From CBDCFT01 sp965216365 (lineage in GTDB: Bacteria; Pseudomonadota; Gammaproteobacteria; Arenicellales; CBDCFT01), in contig CBDCFT010000003.1 of assembly GCA_965216365.1 (NCBI GenBank), forward strand, positions 248,001 through 312,000: DNA of 64,000 bases, written 5' to 3'. Both the position numbers and the translations under genes were made by a program. Below the pieces are notes generated by a model. It was not told the origin of the DNA. It did no database searches and saw nothing but the letters and a program-made list of their open reading frames with translations. Of the stretch, positions 26,198 to 35,944 are shown piece by piece (position 1 is the stretch's first letter; each line of letters opens with the position of its first letter).

Positions 26198-27442
26198 TCA
26201 TTCACATTGGTTAGGTGTGGGGCCAGTAATAATTAGCTGGTTTAGTTTTTTAAAGCAAGAATAAGCATTGTTTCGGTCTAAAAAATCTTGCGCGTTTAGA
26301 CCGTGGTCTTGGTTTCTTTGTAAAGTCTCCGGTGTTATGAAAGCTCCCGCATTATCTTCGGTTCCATCGATGCCGTCCGTATCACACGCGATGGCATGAA
26401 TGTTCGGATGTCCGTTAAGCGCAATCGCAAGAGATAATAAATATTCCACATTGCGCCCGCCACGTCCGTTACCTTTGATAGTAACTGTGGTTTCACCGCC
26501 GGACAACACAATGCAAGGTGGTGTGATCTTGTTCTTTCCGCTAGTGATATCCAGCGCGAAGTAAGCGTGCTCTTTTGCTACCTTGCGTGCTTCACCTAGC
26601 ACGTCATCGCCGAGATTCAACACAGCTAATCCGGCGTCTTTCGCGCGTGATTCTGCGGCGGCCAAAGAATCTTTCGCGGCGGCTAACAAAATGACTTCGC
26701 TGCTATCAAAGATAGCGTCACTCGGTTTAGGCGTTTCCGCCACATCGGATTTCAGATGAACCGATACAGAGTCCGGTAACTGTATTGCATACTTTTCGAG
26801 TATCGCGATGGCGTCGTCGCAAGTCGTTGCATCCGGCAATGTCGGACCAGAACCGACCATGGTCACGTCGTCTCCGGGAATATCGGAGATCACGTAGGTC
26901 ACCACGCGCGCCGGCGAGCAAGCCGCAGCCAGTCGACCGCCTTTGATGGCGGATAAATGTTTGCGCACGCAATTCATTTCGATGATGTTCGCGCCGCTGC
27001 GCAGTAAGGCCTGATTGATATATTGTTTGTCTTGCAACGTGAGCCCGGGCGCGGGTAGTGGGAGCAGGGCGGATGCGCCACCGGACATGAGACAAACGAC
27101 CAGGTCATCCGCCGTTAAACCTTGGGTCAGGAACAGCATTTCCTTTGCCGCCTCCTGTCCCGTAGCATCCGGTACCGGGTGTGCGGCTTCGATGACTTTG
27201 ATGTTCTCGCATTCCACCGCGTGACCGTAGCGCGTGACGACGAGTCCGCTTACGGGTTTGGGCCACCGTTTTTCGAATACACGCGCCATACTGGCAGCAG
27301 CTTTACCCGCGCCGAGGACTAATGTTTTGCCAGCAGGCAACGGTGGCATTCGGTTATCAAACAGGTGATCGGGAGACACTGCTTGGACAGCAGTACGAAA
27401 CAGTTCACGTAAAAATCCCAATGGATCTGCGCTGTCAACCAA
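26198..27442 (-). CDS. gckA: Glycerate 2-kinase (MOFRL family), C terminus shifted out of frame
   Basis: It phosphorylates D-glycerate to 2-phosphoglycerate with ATP. The 414 residues have the glycerate kinase domain (LVLGAGKAAASMARVFE; CLMSGGASALLPLPAPGLTLQDK; VISDIPGDDVTMVGSGPT) and the MOFRL domain (CIVLSGGETTVTIKGNGRGGRNVEYLLSLAI; CDTDGIDGTEDNAGAF). The end reads LIITGPTPNQCE-stop, whereas one base fewer in the GG at 26214-26215 gives TGPTLTNVNDFRAILIL with a stop at 26173, the normal family ending and 422 residues. So this is a frameshift affecting only the last dozen residues, or a sequencing error. It lies 14 bp after hyi on the minus strand. Confidence 0.9.
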   Translation of the reverse strand: MVDSADPLGFLRELFRTAVQAVSPDHLFDNRMPPLPAGKTLVLGAGKAAASMARVFEKRWPKPVSGLVVTRYGHAVECENIKVIEAAHPVPDATGQEAAKEMLFLTQGLTADDLVVCLMSGGASALLPLPAPGLTLQDKQYINQALLRSGANIIEMNCVRKHLSAIKGGRLAAACSPARVVTYVISDIPGDDVTMVGSGPTLPDATTCDDAIAILEKYAIQLPDSVSVHLKSDVAETPKPSDAIFDSSEVILLAAAKDSLAAAESRAKDAGLAVLNLGDDVLGEARKVAKEHAYFALDITSGKNKITPPCIVLSGGETTVTIKGNGRGGRNVEYLLSLAIALNGHPNIHAIACDTDGIDGTEDNAGAFITPETLQRNQDHGLNAQDFLDRNNAYSCFKKLNQLIITGPTPNQCE

Positions 27443-27456
27443 CGAAATTTCTCCTT

Positions 27457-28242
27457 TTACGCAGCGTCGGTTAGCCGGTCAATCCAAACCAGTCCCGATT
27501 CCGTGTCAGCTTTGGGAAAATACTCGCAACCAATCCATCCGTCATAACCGATCTGATCAATATGAGAAAACAGAAATTCGAAGTTGATCTCTCCCGTACC
27601 GGGTTCATGCCGGCTTGGGTTATCGGCAATTTGCATGTGTTTGATTTTATTCATATGCTTTTCAATCGTGCGCGCCAGGTCGCCTTGCATGATTTGCATA
27701 TGGTAGATATCGAATTGCAAAAAAAGATTATGCGAATCTACAAGCCGAATAATTTCCAAAGCTTGTCGCATGGTATGCAAATAGAATCCGGGGTTGTCGT
27801 TCGTGTTTACCGGTTCGGTCAACAGGCGAATATTTTCCTTGCCAAGTTCCTGCGCAGCAAATTTTAAATTGTCGAGTAGCGTTTGTTTTGTCACATCTTC
27901 GTCAGTTTCAGGATCGGGAATTCCCGCCAGGCAATTGAGTTGTTTGCAATCGAAAACATTCGCATAGCTGATCGCTAACTCAACTCCATCCTGAAATTCT
28001 CCCATTCGGTCGGGTAAGCACGCAATACCACGCTCTCCGGTCGCCCAATCGCCGACGGGGATGTTGTGTAACACCATTTCGAGTCTATTTTTATATAACC
28101 GGTCTGCGATTACGTTTTTATCGAACGCATAGGGCAACTGACACTCGACAGCACCAAAACCCGCTTTGGCCGCCGCATCAAAGCGGTCAGGGAAATCGTA
28201 CTCAGTAAAGAGTAATGTCAGATTGGCGGCGAACTTGGGCAT
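27457..28242 (-). CDS. hyi: Hydroxypyruvate isomerase
   Basis: 261 residues of TIM-barrel sugar isomerase fold, the usual Hyi length. Features: PKFAANLTLLFTEYDFPDRF at the N terminus, the glutamate-containing LLTEPVNTNDNPGF strand, LQFDIYHMQIMQGDLART, and the C-terminal GYDGWIGCEYFPKA. It interconverts hydroxypyruvate and tartronate semialdehyde in the glyoxylate-to-glycerate route. It is the first gene of a minus-strand pair with glycerate kinase and is divergent from glcDEF. Confidence 0.92.
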   Translation of the reverse strand: MPKFAANLTLLFTEYDFPDRFDAAAKAGFGAVECQLPYAFDKNVIADRLYKNRLEMVLHNIPVGDWATGERGIACLPDRMGEFQDGVELAISYANVFDCKQLNCLAGIPDPETDEDVTKQTLLDNLKFAAQELGKENIRLLTEPVNTNDNPGFYLHTMRQALEIIRLVDSHNLFLQFDIYHMQIMQGDLARTIEKHMNKIKHMQIADNPSRHEPGTGEINFEFLFSHIDQIGYDGWIGCEYFPKADTESGLVWIDRLTDAA

Positions 28243-28338
28243 GACTCTATATCATCAAAGTCGTCTGGACGTGTTAAGGTTATACAATAGGTCACGACAT
28301 CGTAACATTATGAGACCTGCACATTTTCAAATAGAACA

Positions 28339-29826
28339 ATGAATCTTGCACTCGAACCGGCATCGCAATCAGTGGATCGATCAGAGTTGATTAGACGGCT
28401 CAGCGATCAGTTGCCGCGCGATGCCATCCTAACTGAAAACGAAGAACTGGCGCCTTACGAATGCGATGGTATCAGCGCCTACCGTTCGGTGCCGTTGCTG
28501 GTTGCCCTGCCTTACACCGTGGAACAGGTACAGGCGGTCATGCGTATCTGCTCAGAGTTGTCGGTGCCGGTGGTGGCGCGTGGTGCCGGCACCGGCCTGT
28601 CCGGTGGCGCATTGCCGTTAGCCAATGGCGTGTTGTTGAGTCTGACGCGGTTTAATCGGCTCCTGCATATCGACGAACCAAACCGAACCGCAAGGGTGCA
28701 GCCCGGTGTCACAAACCTGGCTGTATCGGAAGCCGTCGCGCACCTGGGTTTGTATTACGCACCAGATCCATCATCGCAGATCGCCTGTAGTATCGGTGGT
28801 AATGTCGCGGAAAATGCCGGCGGTGTGCATTGTCTAAAATACGGCCTTACCGTACACAACATTCTGAGTCTGGACGTGATTTTAGTCACCGGTGAGCGGG
28901 TAACCATTGGCAGCCAGGCGCTCGATTCTCCCGGCTACGATCTGCTAGCATTGATGACGGGTTCGGAAGGCATGTTAGGTGTCATCGTTGAAGTGACAGT
29001 CAAATTATTGCCCAAACCGCAAACTGCCAAAGCCATTATGGGTGTATTCGATGATGTCGAACAGGCTGGCGATGGGGTCGCCGCCATTATCAGTGCCGGA
29101 ATTATCCCGGGTGGTCTGGAGATGATGGATAATCCCGCTATACGTGCTACGGAAGATTTTGTGCAGGCGGGTTATCCGACTGAGGCGGCGGCCATATTGT
29201 TGTGTGAGCTGGATGGCACGGCAGAAGAAGTCGACGACCAGATCACAACGGTTTCGGAGTTGCTCAAGCAAAAGGGCGCGCAGGAAATTCGCATTGCACG
29301 AGATGAAAACGAACGCCTGCTGTTCTGGTCGGGTCGCAAAAATGCATTTCCAGCGGTTGGCCGTATTTCGCCGGATTATTATTGTATTGACGGAACCATT
29401 CCGCGGCGTCATTTGAGCAAGGTATTGCGAGGTATTGCGGATTTATCCGAACAATATGATTTACGTGTGGCTAATGTTTTTCATGCCGGCGACGGCAATC
29501 TGCATCCGTTAATTCTTTACGATGCCAACAAACCGGGCGAGTTGGAACGTACCGAAGAGCTGGGTGGAAAGATTCTTGAGTTATGTATCGAAGTCGGCGG
29601 TACGATCACGGGCGAACACGGTGTTGGTGTGGAAAAAATCAATCAAATGTGTATCCAGTTTCAAGAAGCGGAACTGGAGCAGTTTCATCTAGTTAAATCG
29701 GCGTTTGATGCCGAAGCATTGTTGAATCCCGGCAAGGCAGTACCGACACTGGCGCGTTGCGCGGAGTTCGGTGCGATGCATGTGCATGGTGGAAAATTAC
29801 CGCATCCTGAACTCGAACGTTTTTGA
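28339..29826 (+). CDS. glcD: Glycolate oxidase FAD subunit GlcD
   Basis: 495 residues with the FAD-binding PCMH domain (residues about 50-230: PVVARGAGTGLSGGALPLANGVLLSLTRFNRLL, then CSIGGNVAENAGGVHCLKYG) and the C-terminal FAD-linked oxidase domain ending GEHGVGVEKI. With GlcE and GlcF it oxidises glycolate to glyoxylate at the membrane and feeds the quinone pool. A 96-bp region separates it from the divergent hyi gene and may hold shared promoters. glcE starts 3 bp after its stop. Confidence 0.95.
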   Translation: MNLALEPASQSVDRSELIRRLSDQLPRDAILTENEELAPYECDGISAYRSVPLLVALPYTVEQVQAVMRICSELSVPVVARGAGTGLSGGALPLANGVLLSLTRFNRLLHIDEPNRTARVQPGVTNLAVSEAVAHLGLYYAPDPSSQIACSIGGNVAENAGGVHCLKYGLTVHNILSLDVILVTGERVTIGSQALDSPGYDLLALMTGSEGMLGVIVEVTVKLLPKPQTAKAIMGVFDDVEQAGDGVAAIISAGIIPGGLEMMDNPAIRATEDFVQAGYPTEAAAILLCELDGTAEEVDDQITTVSELLKQKGAQEIRIARDENERLLFWSGRKNAFPAVGRISPDYYCIDGTIPRRHLSKVLRGIADLSEQYDLRVANVFHAGDGNLHPLILYDANKPGELERTEELGGKILELCIEVGGTITGEHGVGVEKINQMCIQFQEAELEQFHLVKSAFDAEALLNPGKAVPTLARCAEFGAMHVHGGKLPHPELERF

Positions 29827-29829
29827 CTG

Positions 29830-30891
29830 ATGCCCGATAGCGATAAAGTCACAGAATTGTGTGGCGCGGTTCAGCAGGCACAGGAATTCGGTACGGCGCT
29901 GCGAATTGTCGGGGGGAATACAAAAGCATTTTACGGCAGTCAATGCGATGGCCAGGAACTATCCACCGGGGAACATAGTGGCATTGTCAACTATGATCCG
30001 ACGGAACTGGTAATTACCGCACGATCGGGAACGCGTCTTAGCGAACTTGAAAGTGTTTTGGCGGAACAAAACCAAATGTTGCCGTTTGAGCCACCGCATT
30101 TCGGCGATGCGGCAACCTTGGGGGGCACGATAGCGTGCGGATTTTCCGGCCCGCGTCGACCCTACACGGGTAGTGCGCGGGATTTCGTGCTTGGCGTTCG
30201 TTGTATTACCGGGCGAGGCGAGCACTTGCAGTTCGGTGGACAGGTGATGAAGAACGTGGCGGGTTACGACGTATCGCGTTTATTGACCGGCGCGCTCGGC
30301 ACCTTGGGTGTTATTACCGAGGTGTCACTCAAAGTATTGCCGAAATCACAAACGGAAATCACATTGCAATTTGAGGCGGAACAACAGTTCGCCATTAACC
30401 GCATGAACGAGTTGGCGGCCCAGCCTGTTCCATTGAGTGCGGCGTGTTGGCACGATGGATTCGTGCGTCTGCGCCTGTCCGGCACCGAACAAGGCGTAAA
30501 CGCTGCCCGGCGAAAAGTTGGCGGTGAACTTGTTAGTGAAGGCGATAGTTTCTGGATGGAATTACGCGAACAAATGCTGCCATTTTTTAGTAGCAATCGA
30601 CCGCTATGGCGCTTATCTGTTCCGCCTGCCACGCCAAAACTTGCGCTTGATGGCGATGCGATTGTTGACTGGGGCGGAGCGCAACGTTGGGTTTGTTCAG
30701 ACGAAGACGCTAAAAAAATTCGCGCATCGGTTACCGACATAGGTGGTCACGCGACCTGTTTTCGTAACCATGAAAACAGCGATGATGTATTTCATCCATT
30801 GCCTGAAACGATTATGCAACTGCACCGCAACCTGAAACAATCTTTTGATCCCAAGGGAATTTTGAATTCCGGGAGAATGTATGATTTTTAA
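29830..30891 (+). CDS. glcE: Glycolate oxidase FAD-binding subunit GlcE
   Basis: 353 residues of the second FAD-binding subunit. Visible blocks are LRIVGGNTKAFYG, LSELESVLAEQNQMLPFEPPHFGDAATLGGTIACGFSGPRRPYTGSARDFVLGV and GQVMKNVAGYDVSRLLTGALGTLGVITEVSLKVLP. The C terminus ends at LKQSFDPKGILNSGRM. It starts 3 bp after glcD and is followed by a repeat-containing gap before glcF. Confidence 0.94.
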   Translation: MPDSDKVTELCGAVQQAQEFGTALRIVGGNTKAFYGSQCDGQELSTGEHSGIVNYDPTELVITARSGTRLSELESVLAEQNQMLPFEPPHFGDAATLGGTIACGFSGPRRPYTGSARDFVLGVRCITGRGEHLQFGGQVMKNVAGYDVSRLLTGALGTLGVITEVSLKVLPKSQTEITLQFEAEQQFAINRMNELAAQPVPLSAACWHDGFVRLRLSGTEQGVNAARRKVGGELVSEGDSFWMELREQMLPFFSSNRPLWRLSVPPATPKLALDGDAIVDWGGAQRWVCSDEDAKKIRASVTDIGGHATCFRNHENSDDVFHPLPETIMQLHRNLKQSFDPKGILNSGRMYDF

Positions 30892-30896
30892 ATGCG

Positions 30897-30979
30897 GTCT
30901 GCTTTCGGCGATCAGCCATCAGCTTGCAGCAGTTGTGTGATTGTATAAATATGCCGACCGCTGACAGCCGATAGCTAAC
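30897..30979. repeat. Heptad-type repeat with facing arms between glcE and glcF
   Basis: Units of the dispersed family occur on both sides of a short AT-rich spacer: GCTTTCGGCGATCAGCC (30901-30917) and GACCGCTGACAGCCGATAGC (30957-30976). The arms are partly complementary, so the intergenic RNA inside the glc operon can fold. Confidence 0.55.
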
Positions 30980-30980
30980 A

Positions 30981-32189
30981 ATGCAAACCTCGCTCGCCGA
31001 TTTCATCAAGGACACGCCACAGGGTGATGTGGCGGATTCCATCCTGAGAAAGTGTGTGCATTGCGGGTTTTGCACGGCGACTTGCCCGACTTATCAATTG
31101 TTGGGCGATGAACTGGATGGGCCGCGTGGCCGTATTTATCTCATGAAGCAAGTGATGGAGGGTGAGCCATGCACGCAAAAAACCCAGTTGCACCTGGATC
31201 GTTGTTTGATCTGTCGCTCCTGTGAGACTACTTGCCCGTCAGGCGTTGAGTATGGGCGTTTGTTGGACATCGGCCGTGAAGTCGTAGAGCAACGCGTTGA
31301 ACGGTCGGTAATTGAAAAGCTGATGCGATATGGTATTCGCTCGGTTATTCCGCACGCGAAACGATTTTCCGCGTTGTTGAAGCTGGGGCAAACCGTGCGA
31401 CCCCTGCTGCCGGGAGCGCTACGCAAGACCGTGCCGCCGAAGCGCGTTGCGAAGGCACGGCCACAAGCACGGCATGAGCGCCGGATGTTAGTACTGGCAG
31501 GCTGCGCGCAATCCGGTGCCGCACCCAACATTAACGCCAGCGCGGCCCGGGTTTTGGATTCCCTGGGTATCAGTCTGATTGAGGCGGAGGACGCGGGCTG
31601 TTGCGGCGCGGCAAGTCTGCATCTGTCAGCGCGCGACGAAGCGCTCGAGTATATGCGGCGTAATATCGATGCCTGGTGGCCTTATGTGGAACAAGGTTTT
31701 GAATCAATTGTGATGACGGCCAGCGGTTGCGGTGTGACGGTAAAAGAATACGGCGAATTGTTGTCCCATGACGTAAATTATGCGGAGAAAGCCGATAGAG
31801 TTTCGATTTTGACCCAAGATTTAAGCGAAGTCATTGCGAAGGAGTACGGGAACGCTCAACCGGTGTCCTCGCGCAATCAACGCGTTGCATTCCAGGCGCC
31901 GTGTACACTGCAACACGGATTAAAAATTCGCGGTACAGTCGAGGATATACTTAAGCGGGCTGGATATTCTCTAACCCACGTGCCGGACGCGCATTTGTGC
32001 TGTGGTTCGGCAGGTACCTATTCGATCCTGCAAAGTAAACTGTCTGGTCAACTGCGCGAGCGAAAAGTAAACGCACTGACCAGCGATACACCGGATGTGA
32101 TTGCTACGGCTAACATCGGTTGCCTGTTGCATATTGAACCAGTTACTCGGGTTCCGGTAAAACACTGGATTGAACTGCTCGATATTTAA
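30981..32189 (+). CDS. glcF: Glycolate oxidase iron-sulphur subunit GlcF
   Basis: 402 residues with two [4Fe-4S] motifs near the N terminus (CVHCGFCTATCP and CLICRSCETTCP) and two CCG domains (LAGCAQSGAAPNIN to EDAGCCGAASLHLS, and FQAPCTLQH to HLCCGSAGTYSI). It passes electrons from the GlcDE flavins to the membrane quinone pool. Start ATG at 30981 keeps the usual N terminus. It follows glcE by 89 bp. Confidence 0.95.
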   Translation: MQTSLADFIKDTPQGDVADSILRKCVHCGFCTATCPTYQLLGDELDGPRGRIYLMKQVMEGEPCTQKTQLHLDRCLICRSCETTCPSGVEYGRLLDIGREVVEQRVERSVIEKLMRYGIRSVIPHAKRFSALLKLGQTVRPLLPGALRKTVPPKRVAKARPQARHERRMLVLAGCAQSGAAPNINASAARVLDSLGISLIEAEDAGCCGAASLHLSARDEALEYMRRNIDAWWPYVEQGFESIVMTASGCGVTVKEYGELLSHDVNYAEKADRVSILTQDLSEVIAKEYGNAQPVSSRNQRVAFQAPCTLQHGLKIRGTVEDILKRAGYSLTHVPDAHLCCGSAGTYSILQSKLSGQLRERKVNALTSDTPDVIATANIGCLLHIEPVTRVPVKHWIELLDI

Positions 32190-32227
32190 ATGTAAACACG
32201 TACACAAGCTCGCACAACGACAAAACA

Positions 32228-32545
32228 ATGAGTAAAGAACATTATTACAAATACCACGTTTTTTTCTGTATCAACAAACGGCTTACCGGCAAAGAGTGTT
32301 GTGCGGATAAAAATGCGGTAGCCATGCGCGATTACGCCAAACAGAAAGCCAAAGAGCTGGGGATTCACGGCAAAGATGGTGTGCGTATCAATCAAGCCGG
32401 TTGTCTTGATCGCTGCGAGGAAGGACCGACGGTTGTGATCTATCCCGAAGGAGTCTGGTACACGTATATTGACGAGACCGATATCGACGAGATCATTGAT
32501 CAACACCTGATTAAGGGAAAGATCGTCAAGCGTCTACTGATTTAG
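32228..32545 (+). CDS. Small [2Fe-2S] thioredoxin-like ferredoxin
   Basis: 105 residues. Four cysteines fit a thioredoxin-like 2Fe-2S site: C14 in the HVFFCINKR strand, C24-C25 in KECC, and the pair in AGCLDRCEEGP (about 59-63), followed by TVVIYPEGVWYT. The family is often linked to glycolate or other dehydrogenase operons. It stands 38 bp after glcF and is probably co-transcribed. The partner is unknown, but an electron-transfer role for GlcDEF is plausible. Confidence 0.85.
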   Translation: MSKEHYYKYHVFFCINKRLTGKECCADKNAVAMRDYAKQKAKELGIHGKDGVRINQAGCLDRCEEGPTVVIYPEGVWYTYIDETDIDEIIDQHLIKGKIVKRLLI

Positions 32546-32615
32546 TTTTTTTAAGTGGTTGTTTTGTTTTGCTGGCGGTTTATCACGTTTTGCGCCAGCG
32601 TAAGTTTAAACGCGG

Positions 32616-35168
32616 TCAACCCATTTTTTTGTTTAGTAATTCATCATTGATAAGACGAAGCTTAACATTGCTTTTTATCGGGCCTTTTATTTCAAAAGCT
32701 TTTTTAGCTTTGCGATTCCAGTACCCGACATAGGGCTGAATGCTGAGCACGGAACCAGCGGATTGAAATGGACTGTTATCAAAGTATTGTTTTATATTAT
32801 CGCTTTCGCACTTCACTTGTCGTGCCGAAACGAGAATAAACGAGCGTGAGTGTTTGTGTTGCGCAATCACTTCATCGACGGTTAAATAATCCTTTTTATT
32901 AATGCAAGTCTTCCAGTGGTAAATCTGATTGACTATTCCGTCTTTGATATCGAACAAGTAGAACCCGTTGCCGCTTGGATAACCGAATTTATTCCTTTTG
33001 AGGCCCTTCAAGGTCAGTCGTTGTGCCATAGTGGGCAGCGTTGTGTAGTGAAACAGGCTCGCTTTAACGCTCATGGTGGAATGAATATCAACAATGGCAT
33101 ATTTGCCTATGGAATCAGCCGGCAGGTATTCGATCAGTGTATCGTTATTTTGTGACAGTAGCTGTTTATACAGACGGTCGTTTAGCAACCCAGGATCGGT
33201 TTTCTTTTCTAAAAACGTGGCATAGTCTTGATAATGTAATGTCGTGGATTCTTTTATAGAGCTGGAATAGTAATTTTGGTTACCCAGGTTTCCAGCAAGC
33301 AGGCAAATCTCGTCTTCGTTGTTCGAGTTTCCAACCAAACCGTTCATGTTTATACATTGATCGACCCAAACCACTCGTGGTGATACCTTCAGCAGTGCGA
33401 TGTTTTTCGCCGCCTCCTTACCGTAAAAATCAATTATTTTAGAATGTTTGTCCAAAACCAACGCGGTTGGTATGGAATAAACATTTTCGTCAATAACCAT
33501 AGTTTTCGACGATAAATTAATTTCAATGGCGCGATGTTTGAATGATGGCATTTGCCACAATTTTTTACCTATTGAAAGGTTGCTGGTTTGAAGCATAGCG
33601 TTTAATTTTGCTTCGCCCTGTTGTTCGATTAAGTTGGGCCGGGGGTCCAGCGCACTCGTGCCAAGGCCAATTCTGTTTAATTTGTTGCCAGTGATGTAGC
33701 CCAGTACCGTGGCACCGAGGTCAAGACTGGAAAACCGGCGTGACATAGTTTCAGGTTTTCGATCACCGTCGAAGATAGAAAACAACAAACGTCTATGGTT
33801 TTGTTTATCAGCTTCTTTTAGCCGTTTTCCAACATTAAACGGGTAAGCGGCGTGGTCATTCATCATAATAATGACAAGCTCGTCGCCCCATTTTTCCTTT
33901 ACTCGTTTTATAAATCGCGCGAGTAATTTTTCGCTGCAATAGACCGCATGCTGGATTTTGTGATCGGCGTCCGGATAATTGGTGAAATTGTTTTCGATGC
34001 ACCAATTCGAAACCCGGTTTTCACCAAACGCATCGTGCGTATCCAGGGTTAGCATGGTGAAAAAGAACGGATCTTGAGTTCCGGTTTCCATCAGCTCGTC
34101 AAGTCGACCTTCAACTTTTTGCAGTAGTTTGTCATCGTGCAATCCCCAGGGGCCGTAGTGAGATTCATTCGAACCCGGATCGTAAAGCTCCTTGCGCCCG
34201 TTTACCTCGTCAAAACCATGGGAACGCAAAAATCCGCCTTTGTTTGTGAAGGATAAATACGCCCCTTGATAGAAAATGTTGTAGTAACCCAATTTTTTTG
34301 TAATGTCACCGAGGCACTGGGCTTTTGGCATATAAACATCGCTGTTGCCGCTTTGCTCAAGACCTCCCGCCGGCGAATTGATAGGTACACCGCAAAGCGA
34401 GGCGATCATTCCCGCGATGGTGTGCGTCGCACCCCAGGTCATTCGGACATCGGTAAAATCCAAAGCCTGTTTCGATAAATCTTCGAGTTCAGTCATCAAA
34501 TTCTCGTAGTAGCGACTATCGAAATAGGTGCGCTCGAGACTCTCGAGGTATATCAACAGGACATTGGGTAACGCGCTAATTGCTTGTTTAGCCTGCCTGA
34601 TTTGTTGGTCGGAGTAATAGTTGTCGTCGATGGTTTGCAGGACAAGCTCTGAAGAGTTTGAGTTAGTGAGGCGATAAATCAGATTCGCACTGGTAATGGC
34701 AAAAGGGTGCAATGCCAGCATCAGTATCAAACAAACTGAGTAAATGAGTTTTTGTTTGCCCGCCCAACGAGTTGTTCGATGTTGTTTTGTCGAAAAGAAG
34801 ATGACAATGAATAGTACGATCAGCAGTAGACCTGCTTTCTGGTAATTCTCAAATGAGTAGAACGCAGCGGAGAAAGAGTGGCTGTTTAAATGCGTGAGTA
34901 CGTCGAATGTAATGCCTTCACTCGTGAAATAGTTAGCAACAAAATACGCGATTGTCATAAAGGCGAAGGCTATATACGCGATAATGCGTACAAAGTTTCT
35001 CAGAAAAGAACGCTGATGCGTGCCGTAAGCAATGAAAGCGTTAAACAATGCAAATACGATAACCAGCAGTAGCGCATGCGGCCAATTAAGCGTCGTCATT
35101 GAAAACAAAAAACCTAATATGATGGCGCTGCCAATCAATGGCGTTTGGTTAACAATGCGTTTAATCAT
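32616..35168 (-). CDS. opgB: OpgB/MdoB-like phosphoglycerol transferase of the sulfatase/alkaline phosphatase superfamily
   Basis: 850 residues with about five N-terminal membrane spans (residues about 10-165) and a periplasmic sulfatase-type domain. The block NVLLIYLESLERTYFD with TWGATHTIAGMIASLCGVPI (the likely nucleophile threonine is near T250), then LGYYNIFYQGAYLSF, KGGFLRSHGFDEV and LTLDTHDA, closely resembles MdoB/OpgB, which transfers phosphoglycerol to osmoregulated periplasmic glucans. The C-terminal part also keeps a VVWVDQCINM motif like OpgB. It is about 90 residues longer than the E. coli protein. No opgGH lies in the window, so the acceptor is open; a lipoteichoic-acid-synthase-like role is the alternative. 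Confidence 0.75.
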   Translation of the reverse strand: MIKRIVNQTPLIGSAIILGFLFSMTTLNWPHALLLVIVFALFNAFIAYGTHQRSFLRNFVRIIAYIAFAFMTIAYFVANYFTSEGITFDVLTHLNSHSFSAAFYSFENYQKAGLLLIVLFIVIFFSTKQHRTTRWAGKQKLIYSVCLILMLALHPFAITSANLIYRLTNSNSSELVLQTIDDNYYSDQQIRQAKQAISALPNVLLIYLESLERTYFDSRYYENLMTELEDLSKQALDFTDVRMTWGATHTIAGMIASLCGVPINSPAGGLEQSGNSDVYMPKAQCLGDITKKLGYYNIFYQGAYLSFTNKGGFLRSHGFDEVNGRKELYDPGSNESHYGPWGLHDDKLLQKVEGRLDELMETGTQDPFFFTMLTLDTHDAFGENRVSNWCIENNFTNYPDADHKIQHAVYCSEKLLARFIKRVKEKWGDELVIIMMNDHAAYPFNVGKRLKEADKQNHRRLLFSIFDGDRKPETMSRRFSSLDLGATVLGYITGNKLNRIGLGTSALDPRPNLIEQQGEAKLNAMLQTSNLSIGKKLWQMPSFKHRAIEINLSSKTMVIDENVYSIPTALVLDKHSKIIDFYGKEAAKNIALLKVSPRVVWVDQCINMNGLVGNSNNEDEICLLAGNLGNQNYYSSSIKESTTLHYQDYATFLEKKTDPGLLNDRLYKQLLSQNNDTLIEYLPADSIGKYAIVDIHSTMSVKASLFHYTTLPTMAQRLTLKGLKRNKFGYPSGNGFYLFDIKDGIVNQIYHWKTCINKKDYLTVDEVIAQHKHSRSFILVSARQVKCESDNIKQYFDNSPFQSAGSVLSIQPYVGYWNRKAKKAFEIKGPIKSNVKLRLINDELLNKKMG

Positions 35169-35658
35169 CGGCCTATTAGGTTGTGAAATCAGAATAAATT
35201 TGCGGGCATTCGCTATAAGATCGCCGTGAATGGATACATGGTGCGATCAAACGTTCGCTAGAAATACATTATGCCTTATTGATTTGGCAATGCAGCAGTG
35301 CCAGACCGGGTATCCAGTGAGCAATTTTAGATATGTGCACGGCTCCGTCGGCATGGCGCACGAGACACTGGGGCGGTTGCCAGTTCGTCTTATAGTAAAG
35401 ACATAAAACAGGAACAGCAGAAGCTGACACTTCAGTCAACATGTACGTCAACGCTGCGACGACCGTCTGCGGTGTTTTTCGCTCTCAATCATGCCAGGGC
35501 GTGCGGCTCCTTTATCGGGGGAAATCATTAGAGTCCGTTAAACTTCGGGAGGCAGTGACGTTCCCAGATATTAAGATGTCGTTTTACTATGCCTTGTAAA
35601 ACATTGTTAATTCAGGCTGTGTTTAGGGTAGGTTAGGGTAAAATGCGTGCATCTGAGG

Positions 35659-35687
35659 TTGACAGAATCGTCTCAATATAAGAGAAT
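35659..35687 (+). promoter_or_regulatory. Possible promoter for a short RNA or the rplM leader
   Basis: A consensus -35 hexamer TTGACA (35659-35664) is followed 17 bases later by GAGAAT (35682-35687), with only partial match to a -10 box. A nearby TATAAG is at the wrong spacing. It would drive RNA toward the terminator at 35771. Confidence 0.35.
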
Positions 35688-35770
35688 AAGAATTTACTAA
35701 TATATGTGTTGGAACGGATTCGGGCACGTGATTGAACTTTAAGGCTCCTCCATCCTCCTTTGGTGGTTTG

Positions 35771-35801
35771 GGCGTGGCACACTCTGCCACGCCTTTTTTT
35801 T
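35771..35801 (+). terminator. Rho-independent terminator upstream of rplM
   Basis: The perfect 9-bp arms GGCGTGGCA and TGCCACGCC enclose CACTC and are followed by eight T. It sits about 140 bp before the rplM start. It may end a small RNA or act as a leader attenuator for the ribosomal protein genes. Confidence 0.85.
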
Positions 35802-35944
35802 GCCCGGGGTTTTCGTACTTTGTACGCTGATCGCCACCGAGTCCAAAGTAAATGCAGGATAAATCCTTGTTCTTCTTTACACCAGGGCGCGTGTTTTGTA
35901 GTATCCGCCGTCCTCGAATTTAGATGTGTTCCAGCGAAATACCC

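Larger units (their letters stand above)
35169..35944. other. 776-bp intergenic region before rplM
   Basis: I see no convincing gene here. From left to right it holds AT-rich sequence upstream of the divergent OpgB-like gene, unstructured sequence with two TTAGGG-like units at about 35620-35637, a possible promoter (35659-35687), a strong terminator (35771-35801), and the rplM leader. The promoter and terminator together could define a short RNA of roughly 100 nt. Confidence 0.5.
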
